This document shows positions 56,501-64,000 of a DNA stretch of 64,000 nucleotides, in pieces (within the stretch, counting starts at the first letter, position 1; each line of letters starts with the position of its first letter). Source of the stretch: Onthophagus taurus (Eukaryota > Arthropoda > Insecta > Coleoptera > Scarabaeidae); NCBI RefSeq assembly GCF_036711975.1, contig NC_091972.1, positions 23,131,001 through 23,195,000 of the forward strand, in the 5' to 3' direction. A program made the translations under genes and the position numbers. Below the pieces are notes generated by a model, which saw only the letters and a program-made list of their open reading frames with translations, had not been told where the DNA came from and searched no databases.

Positions 56501-57593
56501 TAAGGGTTACGGTGTTTTGAAAATTGATAAAAATACTTAGAGCTGTGTTCTATTATGTGGTAGAATTTTGCGTAATTCAAAGGTGTCCATCAGGGTAAAA
56601 ACATTCCTTTTCGGGGGCTGGGGTTGAAAATTTTTTTTTACTGGTTGTAAGCTGTTCTTGAGGGTAATAGTGTGCCGTATGTGAAATTTGGTGACCCAAA
56701 TCGTATTGGTTACGGAATTATAAATGATTTAAGTTTCTGGCTGGGATTTATGGATAACTTCACACCAGTATATAATTATTTATATGTTCAAATTTTAATG
56801 CAATATTATTAAAGACGTGGACCAAATAAGTACACAAGAAATTGGGAGGATGTTGATGCTTACGGAAAACCAACCATAATAAGAAAACCGCTTAAAAAAC
56901 CAAGAAGTAGGGGCTCGTTAGAAGATGGTTCCGATAATACAGAAATTATTACCGAACAACACGATAATAAACAAAATGAAACACCTCAATCAACCCCTAT
57001 TCAAGAAGAACAACCAGAACGCACTGAAAAAGACACTTCGAAGCCTTCTAAACCGGATGTTCCTCAAGAAGAAAAACCTCACCATCAACAACCGTTTAAA
57101 CATCGCGAAAATAGAGAACCTAAGGAGTTAAGAGAACAATCAAAAAACCACCATTACCAATCGTCTCAACAATACCAAGAAAAGTCATATCAAAACAATA
57201 AATCTTCATCTAGAGTCGGAACCGGACGGATTTCAAAACCAAAAAGAGAATTTTCTGATAGCGATTATACAGGGTTTACGAAAAGTCGTCAATTTAAAAG
57301 TACCCCGCCACCTCGAGTGCATAATCGCGGTCCTATTGAACGACCCCAAAACGCACCCAGTAAAAATGTTCCTGATTTGGAGAAGGATATGGCGAAGATG
57401 AATTTGCATGAAGGAGGGGGTTACAATAAGACGTCTAATACCAAGCAACATAATAACGTACGACAGGGGAGTGTACCCCCGCGTTTGCAAAGTGAACAGA
57501 AAGGTTCTAAACGGTATAGTTCGATTCGGCAGAGATCATTGCCTGAAACCAATAATCCACCGTTTGTCCAACACAACACTTATTATGGAAATG
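47557..57593 (+). CDS. btz: barentsz/CASC3, exon junction complex core (3' end outside window)
   Basis: Visible exons: 47557-47655, 47852-48108, 48165-48362 and 56815-57593. The donors are GTAACG, GTAAGT, GTAAGT and GTAAGA, and the frame is continuous, giving 444 residues plus one base. The ATG at 47557 (ACCATGT) starts MSEEMAKEDL; exon 2 could also start at 47858. The SELOR region that binds eIF4A3 is clear: QYIPKRGTFYEHDDR (100-114) and RWSHDRFNDNEQAP...AELISTYGYDIR (142-170), then Arg-rich RRRRRYGRGPNKYTRNWED. Exon 4 is Gln/Pro/Lys-rich and disordered, as in the family, with NVPDLEKDMAKMNL conserved-looking. CASC3 acts in mRNA localisation and nonsense-mediated decay. Introns 1 and 2 are 196 and 56 bp, intron 3 is 8452 bp of transposons, and intron 4 begins with a Tigger nest. 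The C-terminal exon(s) were not found before 64000. Confidence 0.93.
48992..50424. repeat. Foldback I: ~290-bp inverted arms
   Basis: The arms 48992-49285 and about 50140-50424 are inverted and roughly 95% identical by eye (outer end ATACCGGGTGTCCCTCAAAA). The loop contains copy C of the ORF-bearing repeat. No transposase of its own was seen. Confidence 0.85.
49470..50040 (+). repeat. ORF-bearing repeat family, copy C (circularly permuted)
   Basis: This is the 4712 repeat in the opposite orientation. The hydrophobic ORF starts MELVQVGDIGSLIFLVVNVT at 49553 and continues after one frameshift near 49680 (SEQFLLFWEVYIKHFFQ). The hairpin CGTGGCTTCGCCAC (about 49939-49952) corresponds to the copy B hairpin. 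This copy begins and ends at a different point of the unit: CAGTACTCAAACGGGTGCTG at the left and GTAATTCGCGACGGTAATGA at the right, which are adjacent inside the tandem A-B array. Confidence 0.8.
50428..52500. mobile_element. Foldback II: ~700-bp inverted arms around a transposase remnant
   Basis: The arms run 50428-51124 and about 51800-52500, from ATTCGCTTATA ends inward, with small differences. The 675-bp loop holds plus-strand frames: SGTFGPMVIKNTMFKADNIF; then IPAGTTGQIQPLDVFGFRIW (near 51370; the GTTGxIQPLD motif is typical of pogo-like DDE cores before the last catalytic acid); then near 51655 CDICGDIAVITCA and CKQSLCLKHFFHNFHYC, a zinc-binding C-terminus. Stops interrupt it. The superfamily is tentative. 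Confidence 0.75.
52504..53500 (-). mobile_element. Tc1-like element with ~46-bp TIRs and TA duplication
   Basis: The inverted ends (CACTGTTGGAAATAATTCAC at 52504 and its near-complement ending at 53500) match for about 46 bp with two differences. TA lies at 52502-52503 and 53501-53502. The minus-strand transposase has FSDESRFELSTGDA (first Asp), MVWGAITHSGRT, LLYIHDNVRQHIGRVVQTFV (second Asp) and FPHLNPIKHVWEMTGRRLL. In that last motif the catalytic Glu of NPIEH is Lys. One stop occurs near 53040 and the N-terminus is shortened. Confidence 0.92.
53660..54110. repeat. ~178-bp tandem repeat, 2.5 units
   Basis: Units start at about 53660, 53833 and 54013, each beginning near ATACAAAAATTTAC and containing CAAAGTTGTGAACATCGC and CAACTCGAAACGCAAATTAA. 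The last is partial. A diverged inverted piece of the unit reappears at about 56425-56500, so the array belongs to the right side of the composite foldback. Confidence 0.85.
54120..55980 (-). mobile_element. LINE endonuclease and linker, split by a Harbinger element
   Basis: Minus strand 55980-55510: endonuclease (DRYDVFRCDRSFHKGGEMLL, then AFNIVVCYFPPVTPGGMYV). Minus strand 54740-54120: end of the endonuclease (DFTLVREDNCQSALLLTIAV) and linker before RT (DIRKEPKNVWRFVNISNIRS, then ADHFEAMYCP). RT proper is absent. Between them lies the 761-bp element at 54749-55509. Frameshifts make it inactive. Confidence 0.78.
54749..55509 (+). mobile_element. Non-autonomous PIF/Harbinger element, TGA duplication
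   Basis: Ends TGCCCGTTTGCACC and GGTGCAACCGGGCA are inverted repeats, with TGA at 54746-54748 and 55510-55512, a 3-bp duplication as in Harbinger elements. It keeps one plus-strand frame (54968-55171), MDLQIFDDDLDVLEIIDFGF...FKRFRLIKQSCLYVLRQIQ, resembling the N-terminus of HARBI1-like transposases. The frame ends at a splice-donor-like AATAAG/TAAGTT. The catalytic exon is missing. Confidence 0.82.
55975..56395 (+). pseudogene. mariner-like transposase core, broken
   Basis: Plus strand: NLWMGFIGNNLIGPYFLPDD, then FLHNNLIGLLDHVPLERDVM, a stop at 56194, then PNGWIGRGDPIP and PARSPDLTPLGFYVWGHMKE. The block order is that of an insect Tc1/mariner group in which GPYFLP precedes the second catalytic Asp. 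That position here reads WLSSIMDALHT, with the usual DGAPxH not recognisable, and the third Asp (LDFFLWG in relatives) is Gly. Inactive. A scrap of the same type lies at 63123-63467. Confidence 0.75.
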
Positions 57594-58322
57594 GTAAGAT
57601 TTTTTAATGTTTTTTTTGTAATCTAATAAAATGCAAAATACAGAGCTTTTATTATGGATTAAAAATTTCATAACTTTCAAAATACACTCAATTCTGTTTT
57701 TACGCGAAGATACGTTCCCAAAAAAATTCGCGTAAAAGAAAATAGCGGAAAAAAGGTAAAACAAACAAATACAAAAATTATTTTTAATTAGGTACTATCA
57801 CTTTTCGATTCGCTTTCGTTCTGAAATGATGCTATTGGTTTAGTGGTTCTAGTTACAAATACTGTTATTGATCGTTGTGTTCCGGATTATATAAAATTCC
57901 CGAGAACTGCCCATTACTAATTTAATGTCACGTTGAAATTTGGTAGATCTTTACTCAATACATCTGCGGTAAGGGAGCGAACCATGTCGTCATTTTCACT
58001 GGATTCCATGATATCGGGATCTCAAGTGCAAAACTAATGATTTAATCATCGGTAAGTGCTTTATCCACTAGTACAGTACCGCTCAAAAGTGTATCATATT
58101 TTTGTTTTATCTGTGTAATTTTTTTTCTACCTAACCTTTTTGATCTAAAATTTTCACACAGTATTTCGGGAGATATTTCACATGTTTTAAACATTAAACA
58201 CACACCAGTTTTTATAAACAAAATAATTTATCAAAATAGCGCAAAATGACAAATTCCAGCTATCCGTTCTGGAGTACTCAGTAACAATTTTATGTGAACA
58301 CCAACTTCATAGTTGCAATTGA

Positions 58323-58470
58323 AGTAACAACTGTGGCGCATCGATTTCGATGAAATTTGATATAGCTATAGAATGGACCAAAATAAGGTTTACGTATTTT
58401 TTATACGTGCGGTAAAAGCTCTTGAGCCGAGTTTTAGGAGTTGAAAGTTTCGGAAAAGAGTTTTAGTTGT
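58323..58470. repeat. Diverged copy of the foldback-arm sequence
   Basis: GATGAAATTTGATATAGCTA...AATAAGGTTTACGTATTTTT...GAGCCGAGTTTTAGGAGTTG parallels 48875-48985 in the composite foldback arm. It lies inside the Tc1-like element at 58074-61871, downstream of its transposase, so this stretch is shared between families or was inserted there. Confidence 0.55.
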
Positions 58471-59384
58471 GTTACATCCCTTGTTAGTGAAATATTCCTT
58501 GCTGGCCTTGAATCTACGGGGCATAGAACCGATCAAAGAGTCTATGGTCGACTGATCGATCTTCGCTCACTGCGCCTGTAACTACCGGAAGTTTTCTGGG
58601 GACTGGCTGGGCCCGTGCATTACAGTCACTCGACGGTGCGCGACCCAGTTGGCGACGTCCCTGGAACGATGTTTCGGGTCGTTGTCTTGTTGGAACACCC
58701 AACCCCGACCCATATTTTTGCGTGACCAGAGAAGCATGTCATTCTCTACAAAGCCCTTGTACACGTGGCAGTCCAGTACTCCCGGAATGTGGACGAGGAA
58801 AGCATCCCCACACCATGACGCTTCCTCAGCCGTGTTTTATTGAGATTGGGAGATTTCACGTCGGATTAGCTGATGACGATCACGTGACGCCAGTACGTTT
58901 GCGGTAAATATCTGTTTCTCCAAATAGCCGAAAGTTGGTTGACGATTATGTTTTGCTGGTAAAATGTACTTTGCGTACGTGTAATAATGTGCTATGAATG
59001 CTACATAACCTTACCTAACCACCCGAACGCCGGCGCCGTATCACCAAATACCCTTCGCAGTAAATAGGATTTGTGACAGTGTCACTCTCCCTCCTTCAAA
59101 CCTCTCAATACCGATATACCCAAATCTCTCAATCTCTCTCGCACAAAAGGCACCTTAATTACTAGGGATCGATGCGAATGCCAGAGGGACAGCTTATTCA
59201 CGATATGCCCTCAATTCCAAACATCAGGAACGTGCTCTTGTCGCTCCAGATATCCTGCTATCACTGGTATCGGGTTCAGTTGAGGTGAGCATTCGCTCAC
59301 TCCACGTGTGCCTTCCTATTCTTGTCCGACACGAACGGTTTCTTCAGTGGTTGTCGCCCAACGAGTCCGGCAGCATTCAGCCTT

Positions 59385-61283
59385 ACTGACGATGCCAGTG
59401 CTAATTATTCTCTGTGGAAGGCAACAAGAAAGCTTAAAGTTCCAAAAACACATACACCTCCAATTCGAAATAATAATGGAAATTGGGCTAAGAGCAATCA
59501 AGAAAAAGTTAATTTGTTTGCTGAACATCTAAAAGAAACTTTTACATCAGACAGTCCAACAACTATGCTAAATAGTGTCCCTAGCGTATTTCAAAGTGAT
59601 CAGCAGAGTAATATACCATGTGTAAGAATGAAAGAAATGTATTATGAAATACAAAAACTAAATATAAAGAAATCAGTGGGCTATGACCTAATTAATGGTG
59701 AAACATTGAAACATCTACCAAAACGGGCGATTACAAAACTATTACACATAATTAATGCTGTTTTTAAATAGAAATACTTCCCAAGCATATGGAAAGTTGC
59801 TGAAATAATAATGATATCAAAACCTGGTAAACCCCCCACAGATGTTACATCATATAGGCCAATCTCATTATTACCCTTACTATCAAAACTGCTTGAAAAA
59901 TTACTATTAAAAAGGCTAAAACCTGTCATAGAAGAAAAAGCCCTAATACCAACACATCAATTTGGGTTTCGGAATAAACATGCAATAATAGACCAAGTGC
60001 ATAGAATAACGAATACTATCTAAATAGCAATGGAAGAAAATAAAGTCTGCTCCGCCATATGTTTGGATGTTGCACAAGCTTTCGACAAAGTCTGGTTAGA
60101 TGGTTTAAATTACAAACTAGACCAAATACTACCATAAACGTATAGTCAACTACTAAAATCATATCTTTCTGATCGATATTTTAGAGTAAAATACAAAAAC
60201 GCTTATTCACCAATACATGAAATACGAGCCGGAGTTCCTCAAGGAAGTATGCTTGGCCCAACATTGTACTTACCCTACACATTCGACCTTCCTCAGGTAC
60301 CAGAAACTTTAACAGCTACATTCGCAGACGACACCGCGATCTTGGCTGTTGCAGAAAATGAAGTAGTTGCAGCAAATAAGTTACAATTGGCATTAAATTC
60401 AATAGAAAACTGGACCAAACGATGGCTAATAAAACTAAATACAAATAAATCGACATATATAAACTTTACTTACAAGAAAGTAAACTATGTCCCAGTACAC
60501 ATAAATGGCAATGCAATCCCTTACGCCGACACCGCAAAATATCTTGGTATGACGCTGGATGCCAAACTCAAATGGAAAGCTCACGTCAAAAAAAAACGTG
60601 AGGAACTTGATATCAAATTTAGACACCTATATTGGCTTATTGGCAGAAAATCAACGCTATCACTAAAAAACAAGTTGTTAATATACAAGCAAGTATTAAA
60701 ACCAAAATGGACATACGGAATCCAACTGTGGAGTTGTACCTGCAAGACAAATGCAAGTCTGATTCAAAGATTCCAGAACAAAGTACTAAGGTGCATAGTG
60801 AATGCATCCTGGTATATAAGAAACACCGACCTCCATCGCGACTTGAAAGTAGCATCGGTGTCATCAGAAATTGCATCATTCGCATGTAAACATGAGAAGA
60901 GAATGCACGATCATCCCAACATCGAGGCCATCCAGCTTTTTGACAACGAGGATGTCCTGCGTCGCCTTCAGCGGATGAAGCCGTTCGATTTAGTGACCTA
61001 GTGCCCTAGTCGATTCAAACGCGAGCAATAGTGCGGAGTTATAACAAAAACAATAATATCCAATACGTGTGTTCCGCGTATCGCAGTGTGCGCGTTTTTG
61101 TGTTTTGGTCTTAAAACTGTAAAAATATGACAATATTTATCTATATTATGGGTAAAGCAGACTGGACCACTGGAAAAAGCTGCAAAACATTATCTAGTTT
61201 AATTTAGTGTTAAAAATAAGTAACTAATTAGTATGTATTTACTAGGTGTTATACAATTGTGCTATACATAATATAAAAAAAAA
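59385..61283 (+). mobile_element. 5'-truncated Jockey LINE with poly-A and 12-bp duplication
   Basis: GCATTCAGCCTT occurs at 59373-59384 and again at 61284-61295, directly after a 9-A tail (61275-61283). Between them the plus strand reads a linker (GNWAKSNQEKVNLFAEHLKE), RT from KSVGYDLINGETLKHLP through SYRPISLLPLLSKLLEKLLL, ICLDVAQAFDKVWLDGLNYK (motif A), RAGVPQGSMLGPTLY, ATFADDTAILAVAENE (catalytic FADD), KYLGMTLDAKLKWKAHV and the tail LRRLQRMKPFDLV ending at 61001. Only three in-frame stops interrupt it (at 59769, 60021 and 60135), so it is among the youngest insertions here. Confidence 0.93.
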
Positions 61284-62990
61284 GCATTCAGCCTTCTTTT
61301 GATGGTCGCCACAGATAGCTGGCGCTATCCAGCGTTCCACAATTCGGTCTTGGTACTACTGGACGTTTCTTCGTCACAGTCTCCCTGAATTCGGCAGTTC
61401 TTATGAACTCAGGATACAGCGTCTGTCATCTTCTGACGACGACTTTCTACGATCGCCTTCTGCATCGCTTCAGACAAATCACGAGTGTTCTTTCGTCTTC
61501 CCATGTCTGTAAATGCAGTAAAATATATTTAAAATATTTCAAAAAGTGCAAAAATTAAAATATCGTCTCATATGTCCAAAAATCCATCTTTGTTATTCTT
61601 GCGACCATAATGCAGCTTTAATCGTTTGACTCTCAGGAAGTAGTGGAAAAACATTGTCGAACAGGTGTTCAAACAGCGTAATCGCACTTTTTCTAAATGA
61701 GTACGAAAAGTGCTGGGTTTTCTCGACATAAAATCTGAACAACACGATCGTGCTGCTTGGGACCGAAACGGTTAAGCTGAGAAATGTTGTGTGAAAAAAT
61801 TATTTGATGGGTGTAACTACAAAAAAGTTGTGCAACATTTTTCAAAATATGATATACTTTTGAGCAGTCGATAACGATTTTGGCATCGATAACGACAGAC
61901 ATTATATCACCGAATCCTTTTCCTCCTATTTGATAACCTAAGACTACTATGTTAGGATATTGAACCGTTTTAGAAGGCATGTCAACTTTTTTTTTACACA
62001 TTCTGGCTAAAGGGACCTCCAACATACGTTCAAAGTTGACGGTTTCAATTCCGATAGTGTTAATCCAGCATGTTTGATGCTGTCATTTATAGAAAATTTC
62101 TTCCATGCATCTATAACAGTTAAATTTTTATCGTTCATTAGTTGATCTCAACTGTATCGAAATATTTGCTTTACATAATAGATCTTAAAGGTTGCAATAA
62201 TTATTTAGTCCAGTGGTTGTATCAAGGAATTGGTATTTGGCGGAAGGAAACAAAATTCAACACTTGGGTGCCCTATATGTGGATGACCAGGTGCGTTGTT
62301 TATAATCAACCGAACCTTACATTCACGCCCTTTATCATTCATACAGGTGTTTCTGTAACTCGTGGTAAAAATGATGACGATTCGTAAATATGCTTGGTTT
62401 TGCCATTTATGGAAAAAATATGGGCATTTAAAGTCAAGAAATTTTTAAACATTTTCTAAAATATTTTCAATATGGTTTGTCTTAGAAAGATTAAATTTTT
62501 CGGTTTAAGAGAAAGCACCGTAAGAACTATAAGGAAAAGTGAGGACGCGATTAGAAAATCTGTTATTGCTGGGATAAAATTAAGTGCTCATACAGTACCA
62601 TACACAAGAGACATTGGAGGATATGTCTCAAAAACGAATACCAGTTGACAGAAATAGTATCAAACAGATAGCATTGAGAATCTGTAACCAGATTAAAGAA
62701 GTGGAACCACAAACGTCAGCTCAGAAAAGAACCAAATTTGAATTTTCTGCAAGTACGGGATGGTTGAATGGTTTTTTTTACAGACACGCGCTGTATTGTA
62801 TAAAGATTAAGGGTGAAATTAGCAAAGTTAACTAAAATAATTGAAAATGGTGGCTACACTCTGGAACAGATATGGAATGCGGATAAAACAGGTCTTTTCT
62901 GGAAACGTATGCCAAGTAGAACATATGTATATAGCTAAATCGCAGAAAACAACGAGTAGTGGGTTTAAAGCAGCCATACGCGGTCAACTT

Positions 62991-63122
62991 TTTTATTTTA
63001 GCTAATACGTAATAAAAATAAAAACTTGAATAATAACAACCAAATTAGATAAAGTATAGTACATATTAAAGTAATTAAGTAGATTATTAAAGTGAATTAA
63101 AGAACCTTTCAAAGCGAATTAA
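62991..63122. other. AT-rich spacer
   Basis: Nothing recognised. Confidence 0.4.
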
Positions 63123-63467
63123 TTAACACAAAGGCGAGACTATGCGTTTTCTTGGAGTAATTGTTCTACAGTGTCGATGTCCGAATTGTTTATCAAATTT
63201 TATACTGATAAGTCCATTCCAACGCCGGTGCCGGAGAAAGTTTTGATGTAACCACTCCTTAACGGTACAATGAGGTGGCGCTCCATAATGTAAGTACCAC
63301 GTTTGGAGTCTTGTTTCATATGAAACATCGTCTACTAACTCTCCCAGACTTTCCAAGTGTTCCAAATAACTAAAACCATCATGTCTGGAAGGTATAAAAA
63401 CTGGTCCAATAATGAAATCACCAACCGTTCCAGCCCATATGTTTACGTGGTATTGTAGGTGCCCCAC
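63123..63467 (-). pseudogene. mariner-like transposase fragment
   Basis: Minus strand: HVNIWAGTVGDFIIGPVFIP, then YLEHLESLGELVDDVSYETR, then WYLHYGAPPHCTVKEWLHQN. The second catalytic Asp (normally HDGAPxH) is Tyr here. This is the same group as 55975-56395. Flanking parts are missing. Confidence 0.75.
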
Positions 63468-64000
63468 ATTTTCACCTTGCGTCCATCTAGCATTTTCTTA
63501 ACTGTCTTCTGCAGCTGATTGTACACCCTTTTGTATCGTAGAGCCCTCGTTTGGGTTCATCTCTTTATTGCGCGATTTGTCGCCTTTATTAATCTTTTCT
63601 CTTTCATAGATAAACCTAATTTGTTTTCTTTTGCTGATCAGAAAATTATTGTTGCTTCTTTCGTAGCCTTCTTAATGGTGGCAGTTAGTCTTTAAACTTC
63701 TACATGTACAGTCGTGATCTTGGGAAATGCACACTCAAGGTCAAGCGTTGTTGTGAGATCCGACATGCCGCTGGCTAAACGGGCTGAGCCGAGCGCACAT
63801 GAAGCTCTTGACACGTGGGCCTGTTCTTCCTATATATCTTTGACAAGACGTATTCTTCTAATCTGTGAGAGAATTTAAGTCCAGTCAGTATTCGCTGCTT
63901 CTGAATTCTCTGCAATTACAGGAAAGTAATCTGAACCTACTTCAAACTTCGTTTCAACATTCACTTCTTTTATAATTAATATGTCGAATATATTGAAAGT
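63468..64000. other. No gene recognised
   Basis: Nothing supportable up to the window end. In particular, no exon that would continue barentsz was identified. Confidence 0.4.

Larger units (their letters stand above)
48400..56771. mobile_element. Composite foldback insertion in barentsz intron 3
   Basis: The outer arms are inverted copies: 48400-48660 against about 56505-56771 (GTGTGAAGTTATCCATAAAT type ends). A 9-bp duplication, ATAATTATT, flanks them at 48391-48399 and 56772-56780. Further inverted pairs lie inside (48840-48990 against 53503-53660). Removing 48400-56780 leaves an intron of 71 bp, like the other introns in the window. The interior has accumulated other elements, listed separately. 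A 9-bp duplication with long inverted arms suits foldback or Mutator-like elements, but the AT-rich duplication could be chance. Confidence 0.65.
58074..61871 (-). mobile_element. Tc1-like element, split by a Jockey LINE
   Basis: The ends share GCTCAAAAGT(G/A)TATCATATTTT as inverted repeats (58082 and 61866 inward), with TA at 58072-58073 and 61872-61873; the outermost bases of the right end are less certain. Minus strand: HTH start MGRRKNTRDLSEAMQKAIVE at 61503, decayed to 61296, then after the LINE from 59372 (GLVGRQPLKKPFVSDKNRKA), SVMVWGCFPRP near 58820, WVFQQDNDPKHRSRDVANWV (second Asp) near 58690, and QSPENFR, where Tc1 has SPDLNPIE. Stops and shifts make it inactive. Confidence 0.85.
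57685..62990 (-). mobile_element. Tigger element in barentsz intron 4, split and partly inverted
   Basis: The left end (TA then CACTCAATTCTGTTTTTACG) matches the end of the 13358 Tigger. Minus strand at about 58050-57940 gives the C-terminus (DDMVRSLTADVLSKDLPNF). After a Tc1 insertion (58074-61871), minus strand 62140-61873 continues with NLTVIDAWKKFSINDSIKHA and VVLGYQIGGKGFGDIM, and 62345-62200 with LIINNAPGHPHIG and FCFLPPNTNSLIQPLD. From about 62480 the N-terminal half (FGLRESTVRTIRKSEDAIRK; TLEQIWNADKTGLFWKRMP) is on the plus strand, so part of the element is inverted or a second copy abuts it. Confidence 0.8.

Noticed and set aside
56925..57131. 68-residue plus-strand frame
   Set aside because: An out-of-frame shadow of barentsz exon 4.

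Overview
The window is nuclear DNA of an insect, most likely a beetle; the order is an inference. It is AT-rich, has very short GT-AG introns (55, 56, 56 and 87 bp), carries insect-type genes (a ZAD-domain protein, barentsz/CASC3) and is densely filled with decayed transposable elements. There are no prokaryotic features, and I saw no rRNA, tRNA or CRISPR array.

Host genes. (1) Two ZAD-domain genes lie on the + strand at 8159-9477 and 17144-17741. They are paralogues with identical intron positions; the second is truncated and has a decayed 3' remnant. (2) An ARL6/BBS3-type small GTPase lies on the - strand at 24430-25063, in two exons, with histidine where the switch-II glutamine is expected. 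(3) A 2035-residue intronless ORF on the + strand at 30381-36488 encodes four consecutive cyclic-nucleotide-gated-channel-like repeats, each with a membrane domain, C-linker and CNBD-like domain. Its four selectivity filters differ and its nucleotide pockets are degenerate. This is the best candidate for an under-described system. (4) barentsz (CASC3, exon junction complex) runs on the + strand from 47557, with four exons visible to 57593 and the 3' end outside the window. Its third intron is 8.45 kb, made of nested inverted repeats and transposons.

Mobile layer. The remaining sequence is a palimpsest. 0-8 kb: hAT, mariner and a tandem repeat family with a conserved hydrophobic ORF, one copy split by a TA-flanked element. 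9-17 kb: LINE tails, an unusual RNase-H-like transposase, LINE ORF1/endonuclease, Tigger and piggyBac. 18-24 kb: LINEs and BEL/Pao scraps. 26-30 kb: a Mutator-like element with 19-bp perfect TIRs, a Tc1, and a LINE-mariner-TTAA MITE nest. 37-47 kb: LINEs, Tigger, an internally deleted mariner and a second hAT. 48-63 kb: foldback elements, Tc1, Harbinger and a Tigger-Tc1-Jockey nest inside barentsz introns.

Several nestings can be dated relative to each other because the target-site duplications are visible and the interrupted frame or repeat resumes across the insertion. The channel gene stands out as a 6.1 kb uninterrupted coding block in this damaged neighbourhood, which argues that it is under selection. 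All family calls are by eye from motifs; no database search was run.
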